The notes beneath the pieces were generated by a model. It did not search any database. It was not told the origin of the DNA and was given only the letters and a program-made list of their open reading frames with translations. Position numbers and translations under genes: made by a program. A stretch of DNA of 64,000 nt from an uncultured Flavobacterium sp. (GTDB lineage: Bacteria; Bacteroidota; Bacteroidia; Flavobacteriales; Flavobacteriaceae), in NCBI GenBank assembly GCA_934636265.1, contig CAKUAD010000003.1:26308-90307 (forward strand), written 5' to 3'. The stretch's first letter is position 1. The number at the start of each line of letters is the position of its first letter. This document shows, in pieces, positions 16,739-26,131 of this stretch.

Positions 16739-18433
16739 ATGTCCGACGATAAGAAAGTAATATTCTCTATGCAGCGGGTAAGTAAGACTTACCAAGGCAG
16801 CGACAAGCAAGTGTTAAAGAACATTTACCTAAGTTTTTTTTACGGCGCCAAAATTGGGATCCTGGGGCTAAACGGATCGGGAAAATCATCGCTTTTAAGG
16901 ATTATTGCCGGAGTTGACAAAAACTATCAGGGCGATGTGGTTTTTGCTCCGGGCTACACTGTTGGCTATCTGGAACAGGAACCGCAATTGGACGAATCCA
17001 AAACGGTAATTGAAGTCGTTCGCGAAGGCGTGGCCGAGACCATGGCCGTATTGGACGAGTTCAACAAAATCAACGATCAGTTTGGTTTGCCGGAGGTTTA
17101 TGAGGATGCCGATAAGATGCAAAAGCTGATGGACCGCCAGGCAGAACTCCAAGACAAGATTGATGCCATGGGAGCCTGGGAAATCGACAACAAACTCGAG
17201 GTAGCCATGGACGCCCTGCGCACGCCTGATCCCGACACGCCAATCAAGGTCCTCTCAGGAGGTGAAAAGCGCCGCGTGGCCTTGTGCCGACTGCTGTTGC
17301 AGCAACCTGATGTCCTTTTGCTGGACGAACCTACCAACCACCTGGATGCCGAGAGCGTGTTGTGGCTGGAACAACACCTTGCACAATACGCCGGAACCGT
17401 CATCGCAGTGACGCACGACCGTTACTTTTTGGACAACGTTGCGGGCTGGATTCTGGAACTTGACCGCGGAGAGGGCATTCCTTGGAAAGGAAATTATTCG
17501 TCATGGCTGGATCAAAAATCCACGCGCCTGGCCCAAGAGGAAAAAGTTGCTTCCAAGCGACGCAAAACCCTCGAGCGGGAGCTGGAGTGGGTACGTCAGG
17601 GCGCAAAAGGCCGACAGACCAAGCAAAAGGCGCGTCTGCAAAACTATGACAAACTCCTTAACGAAGATCAAAAACAACTCGAGGAAAAACTCGAGCTATA
17701 CATTCCCAACGGTCCGCGTTTGGGAACCAACGTCATCGAGGCGATTGGAGTGGCCAAGGCCTACGGCGACAAACTGTTGTACGACAACCTCAATTTTAAA
17801 CTGCCACAGGCGGGGATTGTGGGCGTGATCGGGCCCAACGGCGCCGGTAAGACTACAATCTTTAAGATGATCATGGGCGAAGAAACTCCCGACGCCGGCG
17901 AGTTTAAAGTAGGGGAGACCGTCAAGATAGCGTATGTTGACCAATCGCACAGCAACATCGATGCTAACAAGTCCATCTGGGAGAACTTTTCAGACGGCCA
18001 GGAGTTGATTATGATGGGTGGCCGACAGGTGAATTCGCGGGCTTATTTGAGCCGTTTCAATTTTGGCGGATCGGAACAGAACAAAAAAGTATCTATGCTT
18101 TCCGGTGGAGAGCGCAACCGTCTGCACCTGGCGATGACCCTAAAGGAAGAAGGTAACGTATTGCTTTTAGACGAGCCTACCAACGATTTGGATGTCAATA
18201 CTTTGCGCGCGCTGGAAGAAGGCCTTGAAAACTTTGCCGGTTGTGCCGTGGTCATCTCGCACGACCGTTGGTTCCTAGACCGTATCTGTACGCACATCCT
18301 GGCTTTTGAAGGCAACTCTGATGTTTACTTTTTTGAAGGGAGCTTCTCTGATTACGAAGAAAACAAGAAAAAACGCCTGGGTGTCGACCTTACGCCAAAG
18401 CGCATCAAGTACCGGAAACTCATCCGCGATTGA
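16739..18433 (+). CDS. ettA: ABC-F translational throttle EttA
   Basis: This 564-residue protein has two ATP-binding cassettes and no membrane part. Walker A motifs are GLNGSGKS (43-50) and GPNGAGKT in the second half. Signature motifs are LSGGEKRR and LSGGERNR. The arm subdomain and the ABC-F linker (about residues 245-320, rich in Arg/Lys/Gln) are in place. It matches EttA, which binds the ribosomal E site and gates entry into elongation according to energy state. The start at 16739 gives the family N-terminus. A terminator follows. Confidence 0.95.
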   Translation: MSDDKKVIFSMQRVSKTYQGSDKQVLKNIYLSFFYGAKIGILGLNGSGKSSLLRIIAGVDKNYQGDVVFAPGYTVGYLEQEPQLDESKTVIEVVREGVAETMAVLDEFNKINDQFGLPEVYEDADKMQKLMDRQAELQDKIDAMGAWEIDNKLEVAMDALRTPDPDTPIKVLSGGEKRRVALCRLLLQQPDVLLLDEPTNHLDAESVLWLEQHLAQYAGTVIAVTHDRYFLDNVAGWILELDRGEGIPWKGNYSSWLDQKSTRLAQEEKVASKRRKTLERELEWVRQGAKGRQTKQKARLQNYDKLLNEDQKQLEEKLELYIPNGPRLGTNVIEAIGVAKAYGDKLLYDNLNFKLPQAGIVGVIGPNGAGKTTIFKMIMGEETPDAGEFKVGETVKIAYVDQSHSNIDANKSIWENFSDGQELIMMGGRQVNSRAYLSRFNFGGSEQNKKVSMLSGGERNRLHLAMTLKEEGNVLLLDEPTNDLDVNTLRALEEGLENFAGCAVVISHDRWFLDRICTHILAFEGNSDVYFFEGSFSDYEENKKKRLGVDLTPKRIKYRKLIRD

Positions 18434-18439
18434 CAAAAG

Positions 18440-18461
18440 AGAGGCTACGGCCTCTTTTTTA
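18440..18461 (+). terminator. terminator of ettA
   Basis: AGAGGC and GCCTCT pair around a TACG tetraloop, followed by a T-run, within 10 bases of the ettA stop. Confidence 0.85.
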
Positions 18462-18513
18462 TTGCCATTATCAGTAACCGCATTAAAGCATGCGATTTGA
18501 CCGCGTTAATTTA

Positions 18514-18545
18514 TTGGAAAAATACTATTGATTGCGCTATCTTTG
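18514..18545 (+). promoter_or_regulatory. promoter of the TPR hybrid kinase gene
   Basis: TTG (18514-18516) and TATCTTTG (18538-18545) are 21 bases apart, a full match to the Bacteroidota pattern. The ATG at 18566 follows after 20 bases. Confidence 0.7.
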
Positions 18546-18565
18546 GCGCGTCCCAAAAATCTACG

Positions 18566-20755
18566 ATGAACACCTTGAAATGCCATGCCGCATGGTTGCT
18601 GACGATGCTGTTTTGCTTAAATGCGTCGGGCCAGAACGCAACCAGGCAACGCGTGGTCGCCCTGACCGACAAAGCTGTTAAAAGCAATGAGCAATTCAAG
18701 TTCAAGGAATCCCTGATGTTGTCCAGGGAGGCCCTGAGCGGGGCTCTCGAACTAAAGGATTACGACCTGTTAACACGTTTGTACAACATCATTGGGGCCA
18801 ATCACGAAGACCTTTCGCAAACCGAGACCGCTATCGGGTATTATGAAAAATCGCTCAAATATGCCCAGATGGCCAAAAGCGACAGCTTGCAGAGCGTGGT
18901 GCACAACAATTTGGGCAACATCTACTACTACGACAAAAAAGACATTGCAAAAGGTGAAGCACATTACGCCAAAGCATTGGCATTTGCGGCTCTGGCCGGC
19001 GATGAATACGGTGCGATGATTACCCGGATCAATCTGGCGCTGGCCAATTTTGACCTGAACCAAAAAGACAAGGGCTTTGAACACTTGACAGAGGTTAACA
19101 AAACCTACTCCAGATTGGGCGATGAATTCACCCATTCGCTGTACTACATCGCCAACGCAAATTACGCCACTTACAAGAACAATCCGCAACAGGCCTACCG
19201 GAATTTTGAACAGGCGATCCAATGGGCCAAAAAGTCGAATTTCATGCTCGAACTCGCTTGGGCTTATGATGATTACGCTAAATTTCTGGTCAAGGAACAA
19301 AAGTACGATCGCGGGTATGAGTATCTCCGTCTGAGCAAGAAACTCGAGGATTCAATTTACGATGAGGACAAACTTAGGGCCGCCAGTGATGAAGGACTGT
19401 ATCTGGAACTCGATGAATACCGCCGATCGTTGTCAAAACTCGAGGCTGAGAAGGAAATCCAGGAACTGAGCCTGCGCAAGTCCAACATCATCCAGTTGCT
19501 TTTTATCGGGCTGTCACTGATTTTGATTGTCTGGCTGTATTCGGTATACCGTCATTCTCGGCAAAAACGCACCTATACGCGGGCGCTGGAACAGGCCAAT
19601 ATAGACCTCCGCTTGGCGCGCGACAAAGCTGAAGAAGCCTCACGGCTCAAATCACAGTTTGTGTCGACCATCACCCACGAGCTTCGGACACCGCTTTACG
19701 GCGTAGTGGGCATCACCAATATGATTCTGGACGAACACCGCGAACTTGCGGGCAGCCAGCATCTTAATTCGCTGAAATTCTCGGCCAAATATCTGCTTTC
19801 GCTGGTTAACGATATTTTGCAGATCAACAAAATGGAAGAGAGCCGCCTGGTGTTGGAAAAACACACGTTCAACCTGGCCGATGAAATCTCGACCATCAAA
19901 AACTCAATGCAGTTCCTGGCCAATAAGAACAACAACGAGTTGATAGCCGAGATTGATACCGACATTCCTGAAATGCTTTTGGGTGATAAACTGAGATTGT
20001 CGCAGGTACTTATGAATCTGATCAGCAACGCGCTGAAATTTACCCAGGACGGCGAGGTGATCGTATCGGCCGAGCAGGTCAAGGTTGATGGCAAGCTGCA
20101 TTACCTGAAGTTCAAGGTTTGCGATACGGGGATTGGCATCGCCGAGGCCGATCAGGAGAAGGTATTTGACAAATTCGTGCAGATTGAACGCAAGACCGAC
20201 GACTATCAGGGGACGGGGCTTGGTCTTTCGATCGTGCGGCGCCTGATTGAAGCCTTTGGCAGTGAAATCCACCTGAAAAGCGAAGAAGGCAAAGGAACCG
20301 AGTTCGCCTTTACGATTGCATTTGAATATGACCTCGATCAGTCGAACGCCATCATCGCCAACATCGATGTCGACCTGAGTTCAGGACAGATTTACCACAT
20401 CCTGGTGGTCGAAGACAACAAAATCAATCAGGTTGTTACCAAAAAAATCATTGAGAACGCCAACTACCGATGCACGCTTGCCGACGACGGTGAATCGGCG
20501 CTGGCCATGATGGACCATGAAAAATTTGACGCCATCCTAATGGATATCAACATGCCGGGAATCAACGGATTTGAAACCACGAGGATTTTGCGCAGGCGAG
20601 GAATTCACACACCCGTCATTGCGCTGACGGCTTTTGACAAGGAGGAAATTACGGAAGAGGCGCTTGCTGCCGGAATCAACGATATTATCGTAAAACCTTT
20701 TGAACCCGTTAAACTCTTCCGCATCATCCGGACCCTGACGCAAAAAACAAATTAA
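18566..20755 (+). CDS. TPR-containing hybrid sensor histidine kinase/response regulator
   Basis: The 729-residue protein has a signal peptide (about 1-22), then a periplasmic sensor of TPR-like repeats (about 40-270) with a coiled coil. One membrane helix (about 308-328) and the HisKA domain follow, with phospho-acceptor His371 in ITHELRTPL. HATPase_c shows N, D-box (CDTGIGI) and G-box (GTGLGLSI) motifs. The receiver domain (about 611-725) has Asp660 in ILMDINMPG. The layout resembles other periplasmic-TPR hybrid kinases of Bacteroidota. The input signal and partners are unknown, since no separate regulator gene is adjacent. The stop overlaps the convergent helicase by four bases. Confidence 0.93.
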   Translation: MNTLKCHAAWLLTMLFCLNASGQNATRQRVVALTDKAVKSNEQFKFKESLMLSREALSGALELKDYDLLTRLYNIIGANHEDLSQTETAIGYYEKSLKYAQMAKSDSLQSVVHNNLGNIYYYDKKDIAKGEAHYAKALAFAALAGDEYGAMITRINLALANFDLNQKDKGFEHLTEVNKTYSRLGDEFTHSLYYIANANYATYKNNPQQAYRNFEQAIQWAKKSNFMLELAWAYDDYAKFLVKEQKYDRGYEYLRLSKKLEDSIYDEDKLRAASDEGLYLELDEYRRSLSKLEAEKEIQELSLRKSNIIQLLFIGLSLILIVWLYSVYRHSRQKRTYTRALEQANIDLRLARDKAEEASRLKSQFVSTITHELRTPLYGVVGITNMILDEHRELAGSQHLNSLKFSAKYLLSLVNDILQINKMEESRLVLEKHTFNLADEISTIKNSMQFLANKNNNELIAEIDTDIPEMLLGDKLRLSQVLMNLISNALKFTQDGEVIVSAEQVKVDGKLHYLKFKVCDTGIGIAEADQEKVFDKFVQIERKTDDYQGTGLGLSIVRRLIEAFGSEIHLKSEEGKGTEFAFTIAFEYDLDQSNAIIANIDVDLSSGQIYHILVVEDNKINQVVTKKIIENANYRCTLADDGESALAMMDHEKFDAILMDINMPGINGFETTRILRRRGIHTPVIALTAFDKEEITEEALAAGINDIIVKPFEPVKLFRIIRTLTQKTN

Positions 20756-21999
20756 TACCAGCGCTTTTTGTTGCGTTTGGCGGCTTGTGATTTGCGGGAT
20801 TTTGATTTGTTAGCCGATGGGTTGGTTGCCTGAGCCTTAGGTTCTTCCTCGGCAGGTTTTCCGTCCCACGGGTAAGGGTGGTCGGTGATTTCCTTGACGT
20901 CGACGCGAATCAGTTTTTTGATGTCTTTCCAGTACGGAGCTTCGTCTTTTCCGCAAAATGAAATCGATACGCCTCCGTTTCCGGCGCGACCCGTGCGTCC
21001 GATACGGTGCACATAGGTTTCCGGAACGTTGGGCAAATCAAAATTGATGACAAACGGAAGCTGTTCGATGTCGATTCCGCGCGCGGCAATATCGGTGGCT
21101 ACCAAAACCCCCACTTCTTTGTTCTTAAACGCTTCGAGCACCCGTTGACGCGACGACTGGGATTTGTCTCCGTGGATGGCTTCGGCCGCAATCTGCTGAC
21201 GACGCAAAAATCGCACGACATTGTCGGCCCCGTGCTTGGTACGGGTAAATACCAGCACATTGGTCATTCCGTTCTCTTTAAGCAAATGGGCCAGCAATTT
21301 CTTTTTGTTTTCCTTGTCCACAAAATAGACTTGCTGTGCAACGGTTTCAGCGGTCGAGGACACCGGCGTCACCTGAACGTAGGCAGGATCGGTCAAAAAC
21401 ATCTCGGCCAGTTCGCGAATGGCGATTGGCATGGTGGCTGAAAAGAGCAGCGTCTGCCGGTTGTCGGGGGTCAACTTGACGATTTTCTTGACATCGTTGA
21501 TAAAGCCCATGTCGAGCATCTGATCGGCTTCGTCCAGAACCAGTGTGTGAAGATGGTCAAGATCAATAAATCCTTGTTTGTGCAAGTCTAGCAGGCGACC
21601 GGGCGTGGCAATGAGTACATCGCACCCTTTTCTTAGCTGTTCAACCTGTGGAACCTGCGAAACTCCGCCAAAAATAGTAAGTTGGCGCTGGTTGGTGTAG
21701 CGTCCGTAGGTATCAAAGCTTTCGCCGATCTGCAAAGCGAGTTCACGTGTAGGCGTAACTACCAAAGCTCTGATTTTTTTAGCCTTTCGCGGCGAATCGC
21801 CCATACGGTGAAGGCTGTGGATGATGGGAATCGCAAAGGCCGCCGTCTTTCCGGTGCCGGTTTGCGCGCACCCGATCAGGTCGCGACCCTCCATAACCAC
21901 AGGAATCGCCTGCTGCTGGATGGGAGTTGGTTGTGTGTAACCTTCATCACTGAGGGCTTCTAATATGTTTTTGGATAAATGGAGTTCTTCAAATGTCAT
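20752..21999 (-). CDS. DEAD-box RNA helicase (RhlE-like)
   Basis: The 415-residue protein remodels RNA. Motifs in order: Q-motif in PTPIQQQAIP, Walker A AQTGTGKT, PTRELALQI, DEAD box LDEADQML, SAT in LFSATMP, and C-terminal HRIGRTGRAG. The tail after residue 370 is Lys/Ser/Arg-rich (NKSKSRKSQAAKRNKKRWY) and fits RNA binding. It resembles RhlE, with roles in ribosome assembly and mRNA turnover. A minus-strand -7 element (CAAAGATA, 22020-22027) lies just upstream. Confidence 0.93.
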   Translation of the reverse strand: MTFEELHLSKNILEALSDEGYTQPTPIQQQAIPVVMEGRDLIGCAQTGTGKTAAFAIPIIHSLHRMGDSPRKAKKIRALVVTPTRELALQIGESFDTYGRYTNQRQLTIFGGVSQVPQVEQLRKGCDVLIATPGRLLDLHKQGFIDLDHLHTLVLDEADQMLDMGFINDVKKIVKLTPDNRQTLLFSATMPIAIRELAEMFLTDPAYVQVTPVSSTAETVAQQVYFVDKENKKKLLAHLLKENGMTNVLVFTRTKHGADNVVRFLRRQQIAAEAIHGDKSQSSRQRVLEAFKNKEVGVLVATDIAARGIDIEQLPFVINFDLPNVPETYVHRIGRTGRAGNGGVSISFCGKDEAPYWKDIKKLIRVDVKEITDHPYPWDGKPAEEEPKAQATNPSANKSKSRKSQAAKRNKKRWY

Positions 22000-22019
22000 A
22001 ATGCAGTTTTAGCAAGCCG

Positions 22020-22027
22020 CAAAGATA
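22020..22027 (-). promoter_or_regulatory. -7 element of the DEAD-box helicase gene
   Basis: CAAAGATA reads TATCTTTG on the minus strand, 21 bases before the ATG at 21999. Confidence 0.5.
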
Positions 22028-22111
22028 GGGTTTGTTTAATTACCGATTAACAATAAACGGCTTTACTCAAAGAATCGCTACACAAAACGGCCGACTTCCA
22101 TACCATGCGCC

Positions 22112-23155
22112 CTATGACCTGAATCCGGCATTGGCCCTGATAAAATCTGAAACCAGGTAACCGATGAGCTTGCCCACCAGATAACCCGATTGCGGCTCGC
22201 CCAGTGATGGCGCGCCTTCACAGATGTGCAGATAGGCAGCTTTTTGATCCTGGCCAAAAAAGTGGACAAAGCGCCGGAGTTCCTCAACCGAAAATCCGCT
22301 GCAGGTCATGGCGCTGCTGGGAATGCCCGGAATCGAGTCGAGGTCGATCTCTATGCCAAAAGGTTCGTCGCGAACAAATTGCAGGGCTTGTTCCATCTCG
22401 TTCTGAAAATCCTTGGCACGCCGGATGTTTATTTCGTCATAGGTATTGTAACGGATGCGTTCGCCGGCCTTTTTCAGGATGTCAAGTACACTCTTGGAAG
22501 TATAATTTTCGTGCAATCCAAAGATAAAATACTTGCGAAGGAAGCCTTCCTCAAAAGCATATGAAAAGCCATTCCCGCTGTGTCGGCCTTCCAGTATCCT
22601 GAAATCAGAATGCGCGTCAAAGTTAATGGCGTTGATTTTTTTGCCAAAAGCCAATGCAGTTCCTTTGATATTCCCATAAGCGTTGTTGTGTCCCCCGCCA
22701 ATCACAATCGGAATTTTACCCGTCTTGACAATTTTGCTCAGCGTATGGGCCACTTCCTTGTCGATGCGTTCCACCAAGGCACTCAACTTTTTACGGTCGG
22801 GCGCCACGTGAAAACTAAGGTTCTCGACTTCGCGCATTTCCGGCGAAAGATCCAGATGTCCCAAAATGATCAGCCTGTTTCCTTTGGAAAAACGGTTATG
22901 CTGCATGTTGGCAATGCTCTTCAGGGCCGATTCCCAGGCCGACGCTGCACCCGGCCGTCCGCAGTTGGCGCGCACTCCGACATCTTCAGGAATGCCCAAC
23001 AAGACGTAACTGGCTTCAGACTGGGCGATAAATTCAAATGGATCGGTGTTGGCGGGAACCGTGAGCATTTTTTCGCCGAATTTGATTTCGCCGCTGCGGT
23101 GGTTGGTGATTTTGGCCAGATCGGCCGTGGTAAAAGGGATGAGTCTATCCATCAA
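22112..23155 (-). CDS. arginase/agmatinase-family enzyme (probable formimidoylglutamase)
   Basis: The 347-residue protein belongs to the manganese-dependent ureohydrolase family, which splits a guanidino or formimidoyl group. The metal-site motifs are recognisable: GGGHNNAYG (where GGDH is usual), NFDAHSDFR, and EIDLDSIPG. The imidazolonepropionase gene lies one gene away, so hydrolysis of formimidoyl-glutamate in histidine breakdown is the likeliest role. Arginine decarboxylase lies 8 kb away, so an agmatinase role cannot be excluded. The GGGH variant is an oddity to check against known formimidoylglutamases. Confidence 0.85.
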   Translation of the reverse strand: MMDRLIPFTTADLAKITNHRSGEIKFGEKMLTVPANTDPFEFIAQSEASYVLLGIPEDVGVRANCGRPGAASAWESALKSIANMQHNRFSKGNRLIILGHLDLSPEMREVENLSFHVAPDRKKLSALVERIDKEVAHTLSKIVKTGKIPIVIGGGHNNAYGNIKGTALAFGKKINAINFDAHSDFRILEGRHSGNGFSYAFEEGFLRKYFIFGLHENYTSKSVLDILKKAGERIRYNTYDEINIRRAKDFQNEMEQALQFVRDEPFGIEIDLDSIPGIPSSAMTCSGFSVEELRRFVHFFGQDQKAAYLHICEGAPSLGEPQSGYLVGKLIGYLVSDFIRANAGFRS

Positions 23156-23272
23156 TCGTGGGAATGGAAATCAAAAATAGGGCATTAATTCGGGCGGGTA
23201 AAATAATATTGACGAGGTGGATACGTTATTGATAAATATTTTTACATTTGGGTTAACATTTTAAAAAATCGT

Positions 23273-24151
23273 ATGGAAAATCAAAAAAACACAAATAATC
23301 TTAAAGCAATAATCGCCGTATTGTCGGTATTGCTGTTGGGCAGTTTGGGGTATATGTACAAAATGAGCAGTGACGCCAAAGAAACTCAAACTGTTTTGGT
23401 AGGCGAGAAGGACGCGGTCATGAAAGACCTCACCGCACTCAAGGATTCTTATGACAAGGCTATTGCCGAGAACACCTCGCTTTCAGACGAGCTGATTGCC
23501 GAGCGCGAAAAAGTAGTCAAACTGATGGAGGATCTGGAAAAATCCAAAGGCGACGTGGCCTCGCTGCGCAAATTCAAACAACAATACCAGGTACTTGAAG
23601 GTGAAAAGCGCAAGCTCATCGCCAAAGTCGAAGAACTGACAAAGGCAAATACCCGACTGACTCAGGAGCGCGACAGTACTGCCGTGGTGCTTGACGAGTC
23701 TAAAAAATACAACGAGGTTTTGGTAGGCCAGAACACCGAGCTTTCAAAAACCATCGAGAAAGGTTCAAAACTTTCGGTCCTGAACCTCAAGACAGCCGCC
23801 TACAAGCAGCGCAACTCCGGGAAGCAGATTGAAACTGACAAGGCCAGCCGCGCCGACGTTTTGAAAATCAGTTTTACCATTGCTGAAAACCAGATCGCAC
23901 AATCCGGTGACCGCACCTATTACATACAAGTGATCGATTCGCGCAACAACGTGCTGGGTGAAAAGAAAACCGAGACTTTCGGCTCGCAATCCCTGACGTA
24001 TAGTTTCACCAAAGTAGTCAACTATGAAAACAAAACAGTTGACGTGTCTGAGGATCTTCCGGGCAAGGATTATGCACCGGGCAATTATTTTGTCAACATC
24101 TACGACAGCAACGGCGAGCAGGTTTCCAAATCTAGCTTTAGCCTCCGATAA
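23273..24151 (+). CDS. membrane-anchored coiled-coil protein, function unknown
   Basis: The 292-residue protein has one membrane helix near the N-terminus (AIIAVLSVLLLGSLGYMY), then a long predicted coiled coil (about residues 35-170, rich in Lys/Glu/Leu), then a compact C-terminal domain rich in beta strands (RTYYIQVIDSRNNVLGEKKTETFG). It is probably an inner-membrane protein facing the periplasm. I do not recognise a named family. It sits between two histidine-degradation genes but on the opposite strand, so a link is not implied. A terminator follows. Confidence 0.85.
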   Translation: MENQKNTNNLKAIIAVLSVLLLGSLGYMYKMSSDAKETQTVLVGEKDAVMKDLTALKDSYDKAIAENTSLSDELIAEREKVVKLMEDLEKSKGDVASLRKFKQQYQVLEGEKRKLIAKVEELTKANTRLTQERDSTAVVLDESKKYNEVLVGQNTELSKTIEKGSKLSVLNLKTAAYKQRNSGKQIETDKASRADVLKISFTIAENQIAQSGDRTYYIQVIDSRNNVLGEKKTETFGSQSLTYSFTKVVNYENKTVDVSEDLPGKDYAPGNYFVNIYDSNGEQVSKSSFSLR

Positions 24152-24157
24152 AAAGAG

Positions 24158-24183
24158 AAGCCCCCAAGTTGGGGCTTTTTTTA
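24158..24183. terminator. terminator between the coiled-coil gene and hutI
   Basis: AGCCCC and GGGGCT pair around a six-base loop and are followed by seven T. The T-run reaches the stop codon of the convergent hutI at 24181. Confidence 0.8.
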
Positions 24184-25413
24184 TGCGTAAACCTTTCCGT
24201 TTAAGATTATGGTCTGTACGGGATTGTTGGCAAATTCATACGGAATGGCCACGTATGACGGCAGCGGTACGGTTACCATCAGGTTGGCTTTTTTGCCGCG
24301 GGCGATGGTGCCGTGAGTAGCCGAAAGCCCCATGGCATACGCCGCATTGATTGTTGCTGCGTTGATAGCCTCGGCAGGAAGCAATTTCATCTTGGCGCAA
24401 GCCGCACCCACCGCGAAATTCATGTTGCCTGAAGGCGCCGTTCCCGGATTGTAATCGGTGGCGAGTGCCAGCGGAAGTCCGGCTGAGATGATTTGCCTTC
24501 CGGGGGTATAGGGAATGCTGATGAAAAATGAACAACCCGGCAGCGCCACCGGCATGGTACGTGAGCCTTGCAGCGCCTGTATATCATCTTCTGTAATCAG
24601 TTCCAGGTGATCCACGGAAAGCGCATCGCATGCAACGGCTGCCCGTATACCACCGATGGCCGTAAACTGATTTACATGGATTTTGGGCGTCAGTCCGTGC
24701 GCTATTCCCGCCTTCATGATCTGCACGCTTTGTTCGACCGAAAAATAGCCGGATTCGCAAAATACGTCGATATAATCCGCAAGACCGTTGGCTGCTACGG
24801 CCGGAATCATTTCCCGGATCAAAATGTCTATGTATTCCTGTTGATTGGTTTTATAAACCGCCGGAAATGCGTGGGCTCCCAAAAAGGTAGCCTTGACCGG
24901 GACCGGAAATTCCTCGGACAGTCGCTTGATGACGCGCAGCATTTTCAGTTCGCCCTCCAGCGTCAATCCGTAACCTGATTTGATCTCGATGGCGCCCGTT
25001 CCCATGCGGATTACCTGATCCAGGCGGTGCGCTGCCTGTTCAAAAAGATCTTCCTCGGCAGTTTCGTTAAGTTTTTGCGCCGAATTCAGTATGCCGCCGC
25101 CTCGACGGGCAATCTCATCATAAGTCAGGCCGCTGATTCTGTCGACGTATTCCGAGTGTCGGTTGCCCGCGTAAACCAAATGTGTATGGCTGTCACACCA
25201 GGCAGGAAGCACCAGCCGGCCCGTGGCATCAAGGGTTTCGCACGAGAGTTCCGGGCATGAATCCATCGTTCCGTAGTTGGCGATTGTGTCGTTTTCAATC
25301 AGCAACCAGGCATTTTCAAGAACGGGAAGATGGGCCATATCGGCGCCTTTCACCATATCGACAGTTTCTTCGCGTACCTGTACCAGTTGGCGAATATTTT
25401 TAATCAGTAACAT
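24181..25413 (-). CDS. hutI: imidazolonepropionase
   Basis: The 410-residue enzyme of the amidohydrolase superfamily opens imidazolone-5-propionate to formimidoyl-glutamate in histidine breakdown. The metal site is visible: DSHTHLVYAGNR near the N-terminus, IEIKSGYGLTLEGELKMLRV, KIHVNQFTAIGG, and the Asp in ALATDYNPGTAPSGNMN. Length and motif order are typical of HutI. It overlaps the start of the upstream methyltransferase stop by one base (TGATG), so both are one operon. The next step would be the arginase-family enzyme at 22112. Confidence 0.95.
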   Translation of the reverse strand: MLLIKNIRQLVQVREETVDMVKGADMAHLPVLENAWLLIENDTIANYGTMDSCPELSCETLDATGRLVLPAWCDSHTHLVYAGNRHSEYVDRISGLTYDEIARRGGGILNSAQKLNETAEEDLFEQAAHRLDQVIRMGTGAIEIKSGYGLTLEGELKMLRVIKRLSEEFPVPVKATFLGAHAFPAVYKTNQQEYIDILIREMIPAVAANGLADYIDVFCESGYFSVEQSVQIMKAGIAHGLTPKIHVNQFTAIGGIRAAVACDALSVDHLELITEDDIQALQGSRTMPVALPGCSFFISIPYTPGRQIISAGLPLALATDYNPGTAPSGNMNFAVGAACAKMKLLPAEAINAATINAAYAMGLSATHGTIARGKKANLMVTVPLPSYVAIPYEFANNPVQTIILNGKVYA

Positions 25414-26078
25414 CAGGCTAATTTTTTAATCAGGATAAGTTCGTTGTGACGTTCCATTTTTTGCATTTCAATCAGCTTAAAGTGGGTAGCGTCAAATTGC
25501 TTTTTGTAGTCCTCGTTGCGCTCGTCATCCTCCCGGCTAAGGGTCATAGTATTGAAAAGGAGGAATCCGCCGGGATGCAACAATAACCCCAGCCGATTAG
25601 TAAAAAACGACTCAAAAAGAAATGCCGGCATCTGTGTGTCGCAAAAAATATCCACTATAATGAGTTCGTATCGGTTTTTGGTCTTGAGCACATACTCAAA
25701 GGCGTCCTCAACGACAACGGTCAGGTTTGGGATATCGGATAAATTAAAGTACTTGTCGGCCAGTTCGATGACGTGTGGGTCAACGTCGATACCCCAAATT
25801 TTTCCCAAGTATTTTACCTCGTCAACCAGTGTTTTGATAACGCTTCCGCCACCAACACCAAGGACGAGTATATTATTCATTTTCAAAATTTTGTCGAATC
25901 CTATCTTGAGTAGTCCTTTACGCAAAACACGCTGCAGGCTCCCGTACGAATAGTTGGTGTTTCTGGAGTCGAGAACCAGTTTGCCGTTGTTCCAGGTCAC
26001 TTCAAGCTGCCTGCTTACCGGCGAGCGGCTTTTATGGACGTTGACAGGGATAAAGTAACTGAGCAGGCGCTTGATCAT
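25413..26078 (-). CDS. spermidine-synthase-like methyltransferase-fold protein
   Basis: The 221-residue Rossmann-fold protein has the nucleotide-binding loop ILVLGVGGGSVIKTL, an acidic residue after strand 2 (GIDVDPHVIELADKY), and YELIIVDIFCD in motif III. It resembles spermidine synthase in fold, as do many bacterial paralogs of unknown role. I do not see the full aminopropyltransferase active site, so the reaction is open. It is the first gene of an operon with hutI. A -7 element lies at 26090-26097. Confidence 0.85.
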   Translation of the reverse strand: MIKRLLSYFIPVNVHKSRSPVSRQLEVTWNNGKLVLDSRNTNYSYGSLQRVLRKGLLKIGFDKILKMNNILVLGVGGGSVIKTLVDEVKYLGKIWGIDVDPHVIELADKYFNLSDIPNLTVVVEDAFEYVLKTKNRYELIIVDIFCDTQMPAFLFESFFTNRLGLLLHPGGFLLFNTMTLSREDDERNEDYKKQFDATHFKLIEMQKMERHNELILIKKLA

Positions 26079-26089
26079 CTGGTTTTTTT

Positions 26090-26097
26090 CAAATATA
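26090..26097 (-). promoter_or_regulatory. -7 element of the methyltransferase/hutI operon
   Basis: CAAATATA reads TATATTTG on the minus strand, 12 bases before the ATG at 26078. Confidence 0.5.
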
Positions 26098-26131
26098 GGC
26101 CAATCTTTTAAAATTTGTTAATTTGGCGATA

